Assembly: GCA_002197995.1 (NCBI GenBank)
Contig: NGZR01000005.1
Span: forward strand, 4,526,001-4,590,000
DNA: 64,000 nt
Direction of reading: 5' to 3'
Source: Gaeumannomyces sp. JS-464
Taxonomy: Eukaryota > Ascomycota > Sordariomycetes > Magnaporthales > Magnaporthaceae
Below the pieces are notes generated by a model. That model was not told the DNA's origin. It searched no databases and saw only the letters and a list, made by a program, of their open reading frames with translations. This document shows positions 37,892 to 47,863 of this stretch, in pieces. Each line of letters opens with the position of its first letter. The stretch's first letter is position 1. A program made the position numbers and the translations under genes.

Positions 37892-40078
37892 ATCAAGCTT
37901 CTCCAGTGATGTGTGACGTCAGGGTCAGCTATATCAAGGGTCGCGCCATGTGGGGCTTGATCCACGGCTGTCAGAGCTGATCTCAGCACACCACAAGTCT
38001 AACCTGGGAAAGCAGCTCGTCCAAGCTTCTGATTGGACCAAAGAAGGCGCGGAACGAGCCTCTCAACCCACCTTCTTTGGGCGTGCCGCCCGATCCAAGC
38101 GTGCATCGCCGGAGATTTAAGCCCAGATTATCGCCTTGTTCCGTTCAACGACCTGATGATATGCCGATGGACTATGAATGCTAGCCCACCTTCGAAAGCA
38201 CGGGGCCATCACATACGTCCGGTGGTGGTGATTGCACGATTGAACAGACGGGCAGCCAGGGCTCGGTGTGCTGGCGAAATCATGGTTGCAACCAGATAGG
38301 TGTGTGTGGGGCGTCCCGACTGCGTGGATATGCAATGCCACGAATGCCAACTCATCAATCTCGGACTGCGTCGCCGTTTGTTCTGGCTGCGCTTCCCCGA
38401 GGGTCGAGTCGCTCCCCACATGGGTAGGAACTAACTGCGTGCGTTCAAACCACCCAACAAGAGCGACATGCTCGCCCGCTGGTGGACAATACATGTAATG
38501 ACGTGACGCACTGCTGAAAAGTGGCAAACCGGCATGTCGTCCCTGGCACTGATGGCAGTCTATTATGTACCCCGTATGCGCTGTATACAAGCGTCAACGA
38601 CGGGACCGAGGGCGACGTCCCCGAGGCTGCTTGCGGGGCGGGGAGGAATTGCCAACACGGACTGTTCTCGTGCCTGGATTCTTGTTCGACTGCCCGCCGT
38701 TTGTCCTTCGGACAGGCGCCCAAATGGGCGGGCGTGCCCGGCCCAACCTGCGTGTGCCTCCAGCGATGGTGCTTTATTGGGCCGAGCTGAGCTTTTGCGT
38801 ACGAACAGATCACTGACTCAAAGTTCGAACCGGGGTTTACATACTCTTTCTCAATGGGGAGGTGTCAGTGAATCAGTGAACATGGTCGTCTGGCCAAGCC
38901 AAGTCAAGTGTGCCCAAGAAGGGGAGGCACCCATGTCTTGGAGGTCTAAGGGCGAGTGGCCCCTTGGACTTCCCTGCTTGAGCTGGAACGACCATGTAAT
39001 CATGCTTTCCTGTATGGTTTTTTATTATTTTATATTTTATTTTTATTTATTTCCCCCCCTTTCCTGCCTTGCAGTATTCGCTGGCTTGGTACTCGTTGAC
39101 GTTTTTCCTTGTTCTTGTTGTATCTACCTATCCAGCCATGTAACTGCGTATACAGAGAGGCGGAGCGACGAGAGCCTTCCTCAAATTGGCGGGGGGCCGT
39201 GCCTGCCCGTCTTGTCGGTTGCGTGTCGCGTTCTCCACGCCTTTTGCTTCTCTTTTTTGTTCTCTTCCCTGCTGCCAGCGCAATCCCAATCGCGCGTCAC
39301 TGTGCGCGATTGCCAGCTTGCTCCCTGCCCAGCCAAACCTCGCGGCGCCGGCGCGCCCGACGACCACTTCAATCACCGACTGCCTGCCACCCAACCTCAC
39401 GATACGCCAATTGACATGCCAGCATGGTCGCCGTAGCCAGACGAACCGACCGCCAGCTTTTGTTTCGCGCATCTGAGGCGATTAGCCGCCCTGTGCTGGT
39501 CGAGGTGGTGTGCGCCTGTCAAGAGCTGCGCCCAACCTGCTCGATCCCAGTCTGCCTGCCTCGATTCGTGCTGGCACGACTTGCACTACCCTACCTCGAC
39601 TACTAGCAGTAAAACACGGGCCAGCCCGACGACCTTTTGCGCGGTTGGATTGCTGCGAGCCTGGGTGCTGTTCAGCTGTCGACCTCGGGCGCGTCTTTGC
39701 TTGCAGAGCAGAACCCTGCCCAATCGTCCCCCAGCCTCCCCATTTCCGCGCGTGCGCCAACCACTCCATTTCCGTGCGCACCTATATCCACTCAAAATCA
39801 AGCTTAGCTCCTGCGACTCGGCACCACCACCTCTTCACCACCCACCTTGACTTTTCTTGCTCTTGATCCTCCTTCATAACTTCGTTGCCAGCCATGTGAG
39901 TTACCCAATTTGATCCACACACCCGTCACCACCCGCCTCGCGCTTTCCCTGCCTGCCCACCCTTTCCACCCCAATGTCACCCACGCCTCGGCTGCTCTCG
40001 CACACGGCACCCAACTGATCACCTGCCCCGAAGTCTCCCACCTGCTCCTCGTCGCCACCCTGGTGGTGACGCTTCAAC

Positions 40079-42497
40079 TTGTCGACCATTCCAGCTCTGC
40101 GTGCTGAGGACGAGGCCTCCCGCAACCTGACCGAGCCGGCACCGCAACGTCACGACCGTCACGAACCTTACGACCGCTACACCACCCCAGAACAGCAGCG
40201 CCAGCAGCACACACTTCCTCGCACTCCCACTCCACTCCTGCAAGAACGAGACCCAATCTACTCCGTCTTCGGTCCATAGAGGACTTCGGCGTACTCCGAG
40301 GTTCGAGGCTACCCCGAGCCCCAGGCCAAGCCAGCGGTCTCCACGCCAGGTCCACCTCGAGGCAGTATCTGCAGGAATCTGCCCTGTTGCTCTCATCGCC
40401 ACAGCTGGCAGTCCCCCCGCTGTCGTCTCCAAGGGGAAGGCCAAAGAACTCGAGCCCCCGCGGAGCTTGCCGTGCCTTTAGCCCGTCCGCGTCAGCATCG
40501 GCGGCAGCTCTCGCAAGATCTAAGCGACGACCTTGACGCGGAGTCTACCGTCCCAACACAGTTTCCTCGCCACCGTTTCCCTTCGTACCCCGCGCGCCAG
40601 GAGCCCACCACACACCCGGCTGTTCGCATCTCCAAGCACACTCATAGCGCCATCCTTTGGACCCTCGAGGAAGCCCTGAGACAGCCGAACCCCTTCACCC
40701 CGGACCTGGACGAGGAAAGCGCGTCGATGGCAGAGCTTATGCGGGGAGGCGGCACCGGCGCCGGCGCTCCGCCCGTGTCCAATGGACAGTCCACTCAATC
40801 ATCTCGTCCCACCGCTGCGCCACCAGCGCCCACTGGATCGCCTGCCGGGATTAGGGGACCGCGCATGATTATGAGGGATCGCATGGAGCGCGAGGCCCGC
40901 CAGAAGGCGGAGAGGGAGCAGGTTGCGAGGCTGGAGATGGAGCGTGAGCGCGAGGAGAGGGAGCAGGAGCTCCTAAAGGAACGCGAGCGGGAGCGAGAGC
41001 GCAGGGCTACTGCTCAATCTGCTGCTGGCGCTGCTGATATCCCCACACAGACCCTGGACCCGGCCGTCCAGCGGCGACAACGAAGAGCTGCCGAGGCGCA
41101 AGCCCAAGCCCAAGCCCAAGCCCAAGCACATCACGCACAGGGATCCTCGCAGCCGGCTCAGGCTTCACAGTCAAGGCCTCCAAGGACGACACAGGCTGCC
41201 GGTCCGAGCTTCTCGGGTCCTCCACCAACAGCCGGCCCGACTAGCGGGCCGTCTGGAGCTGATGGAGGACAAGGCATCTCAGCCGGAGAGTCTTCCTCGG
41301 GAGGCGCGGGACGACCAAGAAACTCATTCCCCCATGCCTTTGAGCGTTGGGAGGCGCTGTCGGCGCACTGGGAGGGGCTCACAAGCTTTTGGATCCGGCG
41401 GTTGCAGCAACATTCCGACGAAATTGACCGTGACCCGCTGTCCCAGCAACTGTCACGGCAGGTGACAGACCTGTCGGCCGCGGGCGCCAACCTTTTCCAC
41501 GCCGTCGTGGAGCTGCAGCGGCTGCGCGCCAGCTCGGAGCGCAAGTTCCAGCGCTGGTTCTTTGACACCCGCGCGGAGCTGGAGCGGAACCAGGAGATCA
41601 ACGCAATGTTGGCTGCACAGCTTGACGAGGAAGCGGAGGGGTCGCACTGACGCCATCCGTGACGCCGTCGAACACGAGCGCGCCAACTCCAAGACGCAGC
41701 GGCAGCTAGCCGAGATGCGTAAGGAGCTGCTCATCTCCAAGGAAGAAGCCCGCCGTGCGTGGGAGGAGCTCGGCCGCCGCGAAGAGCTCGAGCGGGAGAC
41801 GATAAACGCCCTCCATGCAGGCCAGCCCGCGCACATTGCCGGAATCAACATCGTTTCGATGATGCATGGGATACCGTCCCGCCATACGAGCACTCGAGAC
41901 CAACCCCAGCAACAACAGCCCGACTACACGGGCGCCGGCTACGGCGAGAGCCCCAGCAGGCAAACGTCCTCTGCAGGTGCTGTTCCAGCAACCAACGGTG
42001 GCAGCGATTACTACCAGCGGCCGGCGGCGACAGTCCATGAGCAGCCGAGCTACGGCGGCGGTGGCTCCGAGGGCGGCTTCAGCGAAGGTGAGTACGCGAT
42101 TGACGCCCACGGCAACTTCATTCGCGACTCGATGGGGAACAAGATCCCCTTCCGCATTGGCTCTCCGGCGGGCGAATCTGACGCAGGCGTAGAGGACTAC
42201 GAAGTACCTGTCTCGCATGCCGGCGGCGCCCCTTCGGCCACCACGGCAGCCTATCCGCCCGAGCAGCAGGCCGCGATGCAGCAAACCCAGCAGCAGCCGC
42301 CGCAGCAGTGGGCTGATGCCCCGGCTGGCGCTCCGGCTCAGCAGAACCTTGTGAGCCCGGACCACACCAATCAAAGCTATGCCGCCCCCGGATGGGAGAC
42401 CGTCCCCCGCCATCGTCACCCGACTCGCCTGAGCGTCATAGAGGAGGACGAGCGCAGCCGGACGTCGGCAAGCATCAGTCAAGTGAGTCGGCCCTGA
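40079..42497 (+). CDS. Conserved fungal coiled-coil protein of unknown function
   Basis: The N-terminus is low-complexity and spread over several frames: LRAEDEASRNLTEPAPQRHD at about 40097, then SPPAVVSKGKAKELEPP at about 40400, then THSAILWTLEEALRQPNPF. A charged helix rich in Arg/Glu follows (about 40880-41010), then an Ala-Gln repeat (AQAQAQAQAQAHH near 41100). The best-conserved-looking block is FERWEALSAHWEGLTSFWIR, then SQQLSRQVTDLSAAGANLFH and AVVELQRLRASSERKFQRW, a helical domain found in fungal proteins often labelled LPXTG-domain-containing. After a frame change at GGGG near 41637 it continues DAIRDAVEHERANSKTQRQL and a Gln/Pro-rich tail that includes AIDAHGNFIRDSMGNKIPF. A first exon may begin near 39893, where ATG overlaps a GTGAGT donor. 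Function is unknown. Confidence 0.68.
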
Positions 42498-44127
42498 CTC
42501 GCCCCGGGCTGAGATGGCATAAGGCAGTACACACGGCGCGACGCGCCCTTGGGGATCCGCTTCTCGTGCTCGACACACAATCCTCGACTCGACAAATCAT
42601 CCATGGCTTCATAGCGGCACGGCTTCAGTAATCTTGCGGACTATCGACCACCTCAGCCTTTCAGTTTTCTAGAGCCACTCCAGCTGTCTCATCCATCTAG
42701 TTTCTTACCATCGCCCATCGCACCCACACACGTCTATTCGGCATTTTAACGAGCTAATTTTCGGCCCCCACTTCCTAATCTCTGCGGGCAAGATTGGACA
42801 TAATTACTTGGCGGTATATATCCCTCGGTCCAGTCAAAGTCGGCCCTGTAGAGGGAGGGACGACCTGACGTCTATCTTCAATTGCCCCTAACTTGGCAGA
42901 CCAACTTTCTCTTCCTTTCTTTTCCTCTTTCCTGAACGCTCGTCTATGCAGTTGGTGAGGCTTTGCTTACGAGGAGCCGACAGTTCTTTAAGTTACATAC
43001 CTAGCATTTTGTTTCCCTCAAAAAGGGCGTGGCGTTGGTGACCGTGGGCGAGAGGAGCAAATGACTGGCGTCTAATGACTTTTTTTCCGGCCTTTTTCTA
43101 CCATCATTTTCTCTTTGTCTTCCATGCTACCTGTTGAGATTTGCCCAAATTTATCGGTGTCATTTCGATGGCTCTCTTCTTGTCCTCGGCTTTGGCCCGT
43201 TTTCTTCGTTTCTTGCTCTCCGCCTCGAAACCCGCCATTCCGTAACCTTCTCGTCGCCGCATGGCCGCATTTTGGGGAATTCTGGTTTAGGATGGGCAGC
43301 GGCATGTGCTGAGGGTTGGCGACAGGATAGAAGGAGACAGCTGTTGTTTCTTTCATGCTTCTTCTGCCATACGCATATCCAATGCATTACTCTCGGACTC
43401 TTCTTATTCAACCACCTGCATCTCTCACGACACGAAATTGCCTCCCATAACCATAAATCTAAGAAACTCTTGGACCTGAGGTGAACCTTGCCCACATGCT
43501 GCACGTGCTGTGCTGTTGAGACGTTCCTGTAGCCTGTCCTTGGCATCCCCCTGATTTCTCGTTCCCCACGAGCTTGCTCAGCAGATCCGTGCCTGCTTGC
43601 TATGCCACACGCAGAAAATGGTTGGCAGTTCAGGGTCCAGCCTCGACGGCAACGTGCACCATGGATGCTTCTGGCCTTTGCTAGCACCCTTATTCACTCA
43701 TGTTAGTGCCCGTTTGGTACCTGTCTGGTATTACTATGTGCCAGTGAAGGTGTTAAGTAGATTTCATAGCACAACGCTTGGGGATTGCGCACTGGTCCAG
43801 GTCAAGACAGCCTTGATTATCACATTGAGGCCCCCAGACCTGTTTGCGGTCCTAGGCATGCTATCTTCTCAATTTTGGCACGTCTTCGAGCCGTACATGG
43901 GCTTATGGAAATCATCGGGCTGTGTTTAATCTAATCTGGTGTATGTATCCATAAAAGAATATGAATGTGAATGTGCCCCTAAATAGTAATTATCAGTACC
44001 GCCACGCGAATTCTCCCAAGGCCGAGATGATCGAGAAAAAAAGTCTGCTAGCCTGGAATACCCAGTCAGGGCATCGGAGTAATACCTGGCCCGTCCGGTT
44101 GACCACGCTCCACCATTCCGGTTGGTC
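42498..44127. other. Convergent 3' intergenic region
   Basis: About 1.6 kb between the coiled-coil gene and SPP1. It is T-rich in places (42900-43110) and has only short open frames. No gene is recognisable. Confidence 0.5.
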
Positions 44128-46051
44128 CTACTGGTCCGCCATGACCTCGTCCTCGTCCCCGCCCTTGCCCTTACCCTCGCCTACCCTGTCTTTATCCCTG
44201 ACCACGCCATCACTGTCCTCGTCGTCGTCGCTGTCGAACCGAGTAACGGAGCTCGTCTCAACCCGCCTGCGGTAGAAGCGCACGGCCGCGTTCTTGCGCA
44301 CGCGCGTCTCCATGTCGAGCTTGACCTTTGCCTCGGCGGCGAGCTCCTTAAGCAGGAAGTGCACGTGGCGCGTATGCATAGCGTACCAGTTGGTGTGCGG
44401 CTTACACCGGCGACGCTCGCACATGTACGTCTTGGCCACCTTCGCCGGGTGCTCCCAGGGACCCAGGTACGAGGTGGACGAGGAGGCCAGCAACGCGTTG
44501 GCCGCCGCGGCTGCTGCGGCCTCCTCGCTGCCGTCGGCCTCGCCTACGGGGGCGGGACGTAAGGGCCGCTTTCGAGCTTGCCGGTCTTGAAGGCGGCTTC
44601 ACCGGCGGGCGAGCGGAGGAAGGCGGCGAACTGGGCCTGCACGCCGACGGTGTCAAGGGCAGTGTCGTAGCCGCAGCCGTCGGATTCGAGGCGTCCTGAT
44701 GTGATGGCCTCGCGGCGCTGGGCGGCTGCTATTTCCATCAGTTGCAGCATCTTGCGGCACATGACCACCTCCTCGGCCAGGCCGCGGCGCTCGGCTGACG
44801 ACATGGCAAGGAGGTCGGCCTCCTCCGAGGTCAAGACGTCCTTGGGGTCATGTGTGTCCCAAAAGTCTGCGGACACATCTGTTTAGAGTAAGAGCGGCAG
44901 ATGCTGTCATGTCAGATGATGTACGTTTGCTTGGGATTTGTTGTAGATGATGAAGGAGAGAATAAAAGAACACGAGAAGCTGACCGAACGGCTTCTGCCC
45001 GACAAACCAGCCACTGCCGGATGCACCGTCACTCGTGGGCTTGCGGTTGCCGGAGCTGGCAAGCAGGGACATGAACTCGGATTGGGTGAGCCCCTTGCCG
45101 TCGGCGCCCCCGTTCCTGGGGAGGGTACCGACCAGCTGCTCCCACCAGACATTGCAGTGCTCCTGGGAGCAGAAGACACTGTGGGGGACGGCGGAACCAC
45201 CCTTCCTTTGTTGGGCGGCGGCGGCGGCCTTTGGAGCCTTGGGGTCGAGGATGCGCGCGGGCTGGCGGCAGGCCTCGAGAGCGCACGTCTTCTTGTAGCG
45301 GGTGACGAGGCGGGGGGGCGGCGGCGGGGCTGTCGACGGTGCAGTTTGGGCATATGTAGGCCTGGATCAGGGTCTCGCCGACGTCCTTGGTGACGTTGAC
45401 GCACTCGCCGTGGAACCAGTCCTCGCAGGCCTCACACGAGATCATCCAGCGGTGGTCGTCAGGGCCGCGGCACAGGCAATACGGGCCGTGGTCCGACTCG
45501 GAGTCGTCGTCGGAGCCGCCCTCGGACTCGCCGGAGCCGGCGCCGACGCTGCCATGGTCGCCGGCCTCCTTTTTGGCCACGGCCTTCTTGCCGCCACCCG
45601 ACTTGGGTCCTGAAGCGGCGGCGCCTTTCTTGGCGCTCTTTGGTCCCTTGGGGGCGGCGCGCTTCGGGGCCTTGACGGTGGTGGCGGTGCCCTTCTTTTT
45701 CTTTTTTGCGGCAGACGTCGGCATGGCTGCTGCTGCTGTTGTTGCTGTTGGTGGTGTGGTGTGGTTGCCACCCGCGCTGGAGGGCAGCGGCAGTGTTTGC
45801 CCAGCAGCCGCGGCGTTTGCTCTGTCGTCCGTACCTGCGGTTGGCTCGCCACCTGCCCCGGCGCTGGGGCCAGGCGCGCCTTCCTCAGGCAAGTTGGGGC
45901 TGCCTGCTGTCGGTGCTGCTGGCGCCGCGTCGGCCATCATGTCTGCATTCGCAGCCGCACCGCCCCCTGCTTCTTCTGCCTCTGCTGCCATTGCGCTCTC
46001 GGTTCCACCACCCGCCTGCTGTGGCGAGAAACACGCATCTGAAAAGGACAT
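44128..46051 (-). CDS. SPP1: PHD-finger subunit of the Set1/COMPASS H3K4 methyltransferase (Spp1/CFP1)
   Basis: A nuclear histone-mark reader. The N-terminal about 190 residues are Ala/Pro/Lys-rich. The PHD finger follows with C4HC3 spacing: PYCLCRGPDDHRWMISCEAC, then EDWFHGECVNVTKDVGETL and YICPNC. A second Cys-rich module, typical of Spp1 relatives, reads RYKKTCALEACRQPA and SVFCSQEHCNVWWEQL. After an intron ending CCGCAG (joining KPF to DFWDTHDPKDVL) come helices AMSSAERRGLAEEVVMCRKM and a final Cys/His block KTYMCERRRCKPHTNWYAMH, with an acidic tail ending DEDEVMADQ. Frame changes fall in C7 just after the PHD (one C too many) and GGGGG (+ strand) at 44548-44552 (one base too few). The start may be MSFSD at 46051 or MAAEAEE about 57 nt downstream. 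Confidence 0.87.
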
Positions 46052-46479
46052 ATAAAATGCTGCAGGCAGCCTAGGAATACAACTTGCGACACATTAAGTG
46101 TTATAGCTATTCGAGCACCAAAGCACCTCCTACCAAGGTGTCTACCCAGAGGTAGCAAAAGTAAAAGGCCCAGCCGTTCCTTGACCATCCCTTGGTGGTC
46201 GATTGGTCTGTTGTACGCACGGCATCCCTTTCGCCTTCATTCCGACCTTGATATGTCGTGTGGACACAGCCCCACCCACACATGGTCATAGCTCCGTCCC
46301 ACACCAGGATTGGGCGCATCGGAGTGGTGTGACGTCTGGGGGGTACTTTTTTTTTTTTTTTTTCGAAATCTTCACGTCTCGCGTCGTTGCAACTCGAGCT
46401 TCTCACTAAATCGCAATCGACCGCCAACTACAGACAAAATATCTGAGCAGCCCAGAGGAAGCACAGCCACAATAAATCA
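46052..46479. promoter_or_regulatory. Shared divergent promoter SPP1/SCO1
   Basis: 428 bp between divergent starts, with a run of about 17 T near 46347-46363. No defined factor site is identified. Confidence 0.5.
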
Positions 46480-47484
46480 ATGAGCCGCTCACTCGGAAAC
46501 CTACCCTTGCGGTCCGGCCTGGACTCGCTGCTTCTCAATGGCTCGAGACAACAGGCCCGCCGCCTAGCCTCCTCCGCCGCGACGACCAGCTCCGCCCGGA
46601 CCAGCAATCACCTCCGCGCCGCCGCTCCCCGCTGTCCCGCCCTTGCGCCAGCCAGACTCACACCCCAACTGAGGCAACCAGCCGGCGATAGGAGGGGATT
46701 CAAGACTGTCGAGGAGGCCAAGAGCAGATATCGCAGCGGGGTATTCGGAACCCACCACGCACACTTCCTCTTCTTTACCCCTTTAACACTCCCCTCTGGC
46801 GCAAACTCGGACGGCTGTGCAGCTAACACGCAGCCAACCAAACAGCCCTTCTCCTGGAAGGCAGGCCTCCTCTTCGTCATTACCGCCGCCGGCCTGGTCT
46901 GGTACTTTGATTACGAGAAGGAGCGCATGCGCAAGAAGCGCATCGCCGAGTCGACCAAGGGCATCGGCAAGCCCAAGATCGGCGGCGACTTCTCCCTGAT
47001 CGATCAGCACGGCCGCCCCTTCTCATCGGCCGACCTGCGCGGCCGCTACTCGCTCATCTACTTTGGCTTCTCGCACTGCCCGGACATCTGCCCCGAGGAG
47101 CTCGACAAGATGGCCGCCATGCTCAACCTGGTCCAGGCCGCCAAGCCCGGCGCCCTCGTCCCAGTCTTTGTCACATGCGACCCGGCCCGTGACACCCCCA
47201 AGGTCCTCAAAAACTACCTGACCGAGTTCCACGAGGGCTTCGTCGGCCTGACGGGCACCTACGACCAGATCAAGGCCATGTGCAAGGCCTACCGCGTCTA
47301 CTTCAGCACCCCGACCGATGTCAAGCCCGGCCAGGACTACCTGGTTGACCATAGCATATACTTCTACTTGATGGACCCCCAGGGCGACTTTGTCGAGGCC
47401 CTCGGGAGGCAGCACTCGCCGGAGCAGGCTGCCAAGATCATTGTCGATCACATCAAGGAGTACAAGGGCGAGCTCAGATCATGA
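46480..47484 (+). CDS. SCO1: Mitochondrial copper chaperone Sco1
   Basis: An inner-membrane protein that delivers copper to the CuA site of Cox2. Exons 46480-46740 and 46846-47484 give 299 residues with no frameshift. The 105-nt intron (donor GTATTC, branch GCTAAC) is a multiple of three, so the unspliced frame is also open; removing it joins RYRSG to PFSWKAG as in relatives. The N-terminus is Arg/Ser/Ala-rich, a mitochondrial presequence. One membrane helix spans about residues 95-110 (LLFVITAAGLVWYF). The thioredoxin-like domain carries the copper ligands Cys165 and Cys169 (HCPDICPEEL) and His256 (DYLVDHSIYFY). Confidence 0.96.
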   Translation: MSRSLGNLPLRSGLDSLLLNGSRQQARRLASSAATTSSARTSNHLRAAAPRCPALAPARLTPQLRQPAGDRRGFKTVEEAKSRYRSGVFGTHHAHFLFFTPLTLPSGANSDGCAANTQPTKQPFSWKAGLLFVITAAGLVWYFDYEKERMRKKRIAESTKGIGKPKIGGDFSLIDQHGRPFSSADLRGRYSLIYFGFSHCPDICPEELDKMAAMLNLVQAAKPGALVPVFVTCDPARDTPKVLKNYLTEFHEGFVGLTGTYDQIKAMCKAYRVYFSTPTDVKPGQDYLVDHSIYFYLMDPQGDFVEALGRQHSPEQAAKIIVDHIKEYKGELRS

Positions 47485-47863
47485 GTGCACCGCTTTGATG
47501 TAAGGGCGCGCGAAACAACCCCGCTCCGGCAGAGGGAAATCCAATAAGAAGAAAATAATAAATAAAAAGGAGGAGGTGGAAACAAGTCTATCACAACAAT
47601 GTCGAGGACGACTGCGTCTTTCAACGTGTAGGAAATGACAACAGAACAGAGTATTTATCCGGCGCCCCTGCACATCCACTCAGGGGTATATATACTGTAT
47701 ATATCTTCCTCTCATCATTCATGTACCAATACTTCTGCTGCTGATGCTGCTATCTACTCGATCTAGTTTCCATGATTCAAAGAGTATACAAGATCCATAT
47801 ACAAGAGAATTAAAAGAGTAGACCGACCGGCAGATTAGTAATCCACAAATTTCAGCTGCGCTC
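47485..47863. other. Convergent 3' region SCO1/choline kinase
   Basis: 379 bp, A/T-rich, containing a TATATATACTGTATATAT palindrome at about 47687-47704. It presumably holds both 3' UTRs. Confidence 0.5.

Larger units (their letters stand above)
33447..39892. other. 6.4-kb stretch without a convincing gene
   Basis: The longest gap in the window, between two divergent genes. Open frames up to about 346 codons occur (for example + strand 35019-36059 and 38534-39436), but they run through CCTACCTGCC tracts, T runs and poly-G. I therefore do not call them genes. It contains poly-T (34988-35005), poly-A (about 36137-36155), poly-G (36246-36281), a CCTGCC/CCTACC tract (about 35900-35942) and short hairpins listed separately. 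Long upstream regulatory sequence or non-coding transcripts are possible; nothing in the sequence settles it. Confidence 0.45.

Noticed and set aside
38117..38590. 157-codon open frame on the - strand
   Set aside because: His/Ser-rich chance composition, no splice context and no recognisable homology.
38534..39436. 300-codon open frame on the + strand
   Set aside because: The middle is translated T/A-rich sequence (YYFIFYFYLF), and the ends look like promoter sequence. No protein-like pattern.
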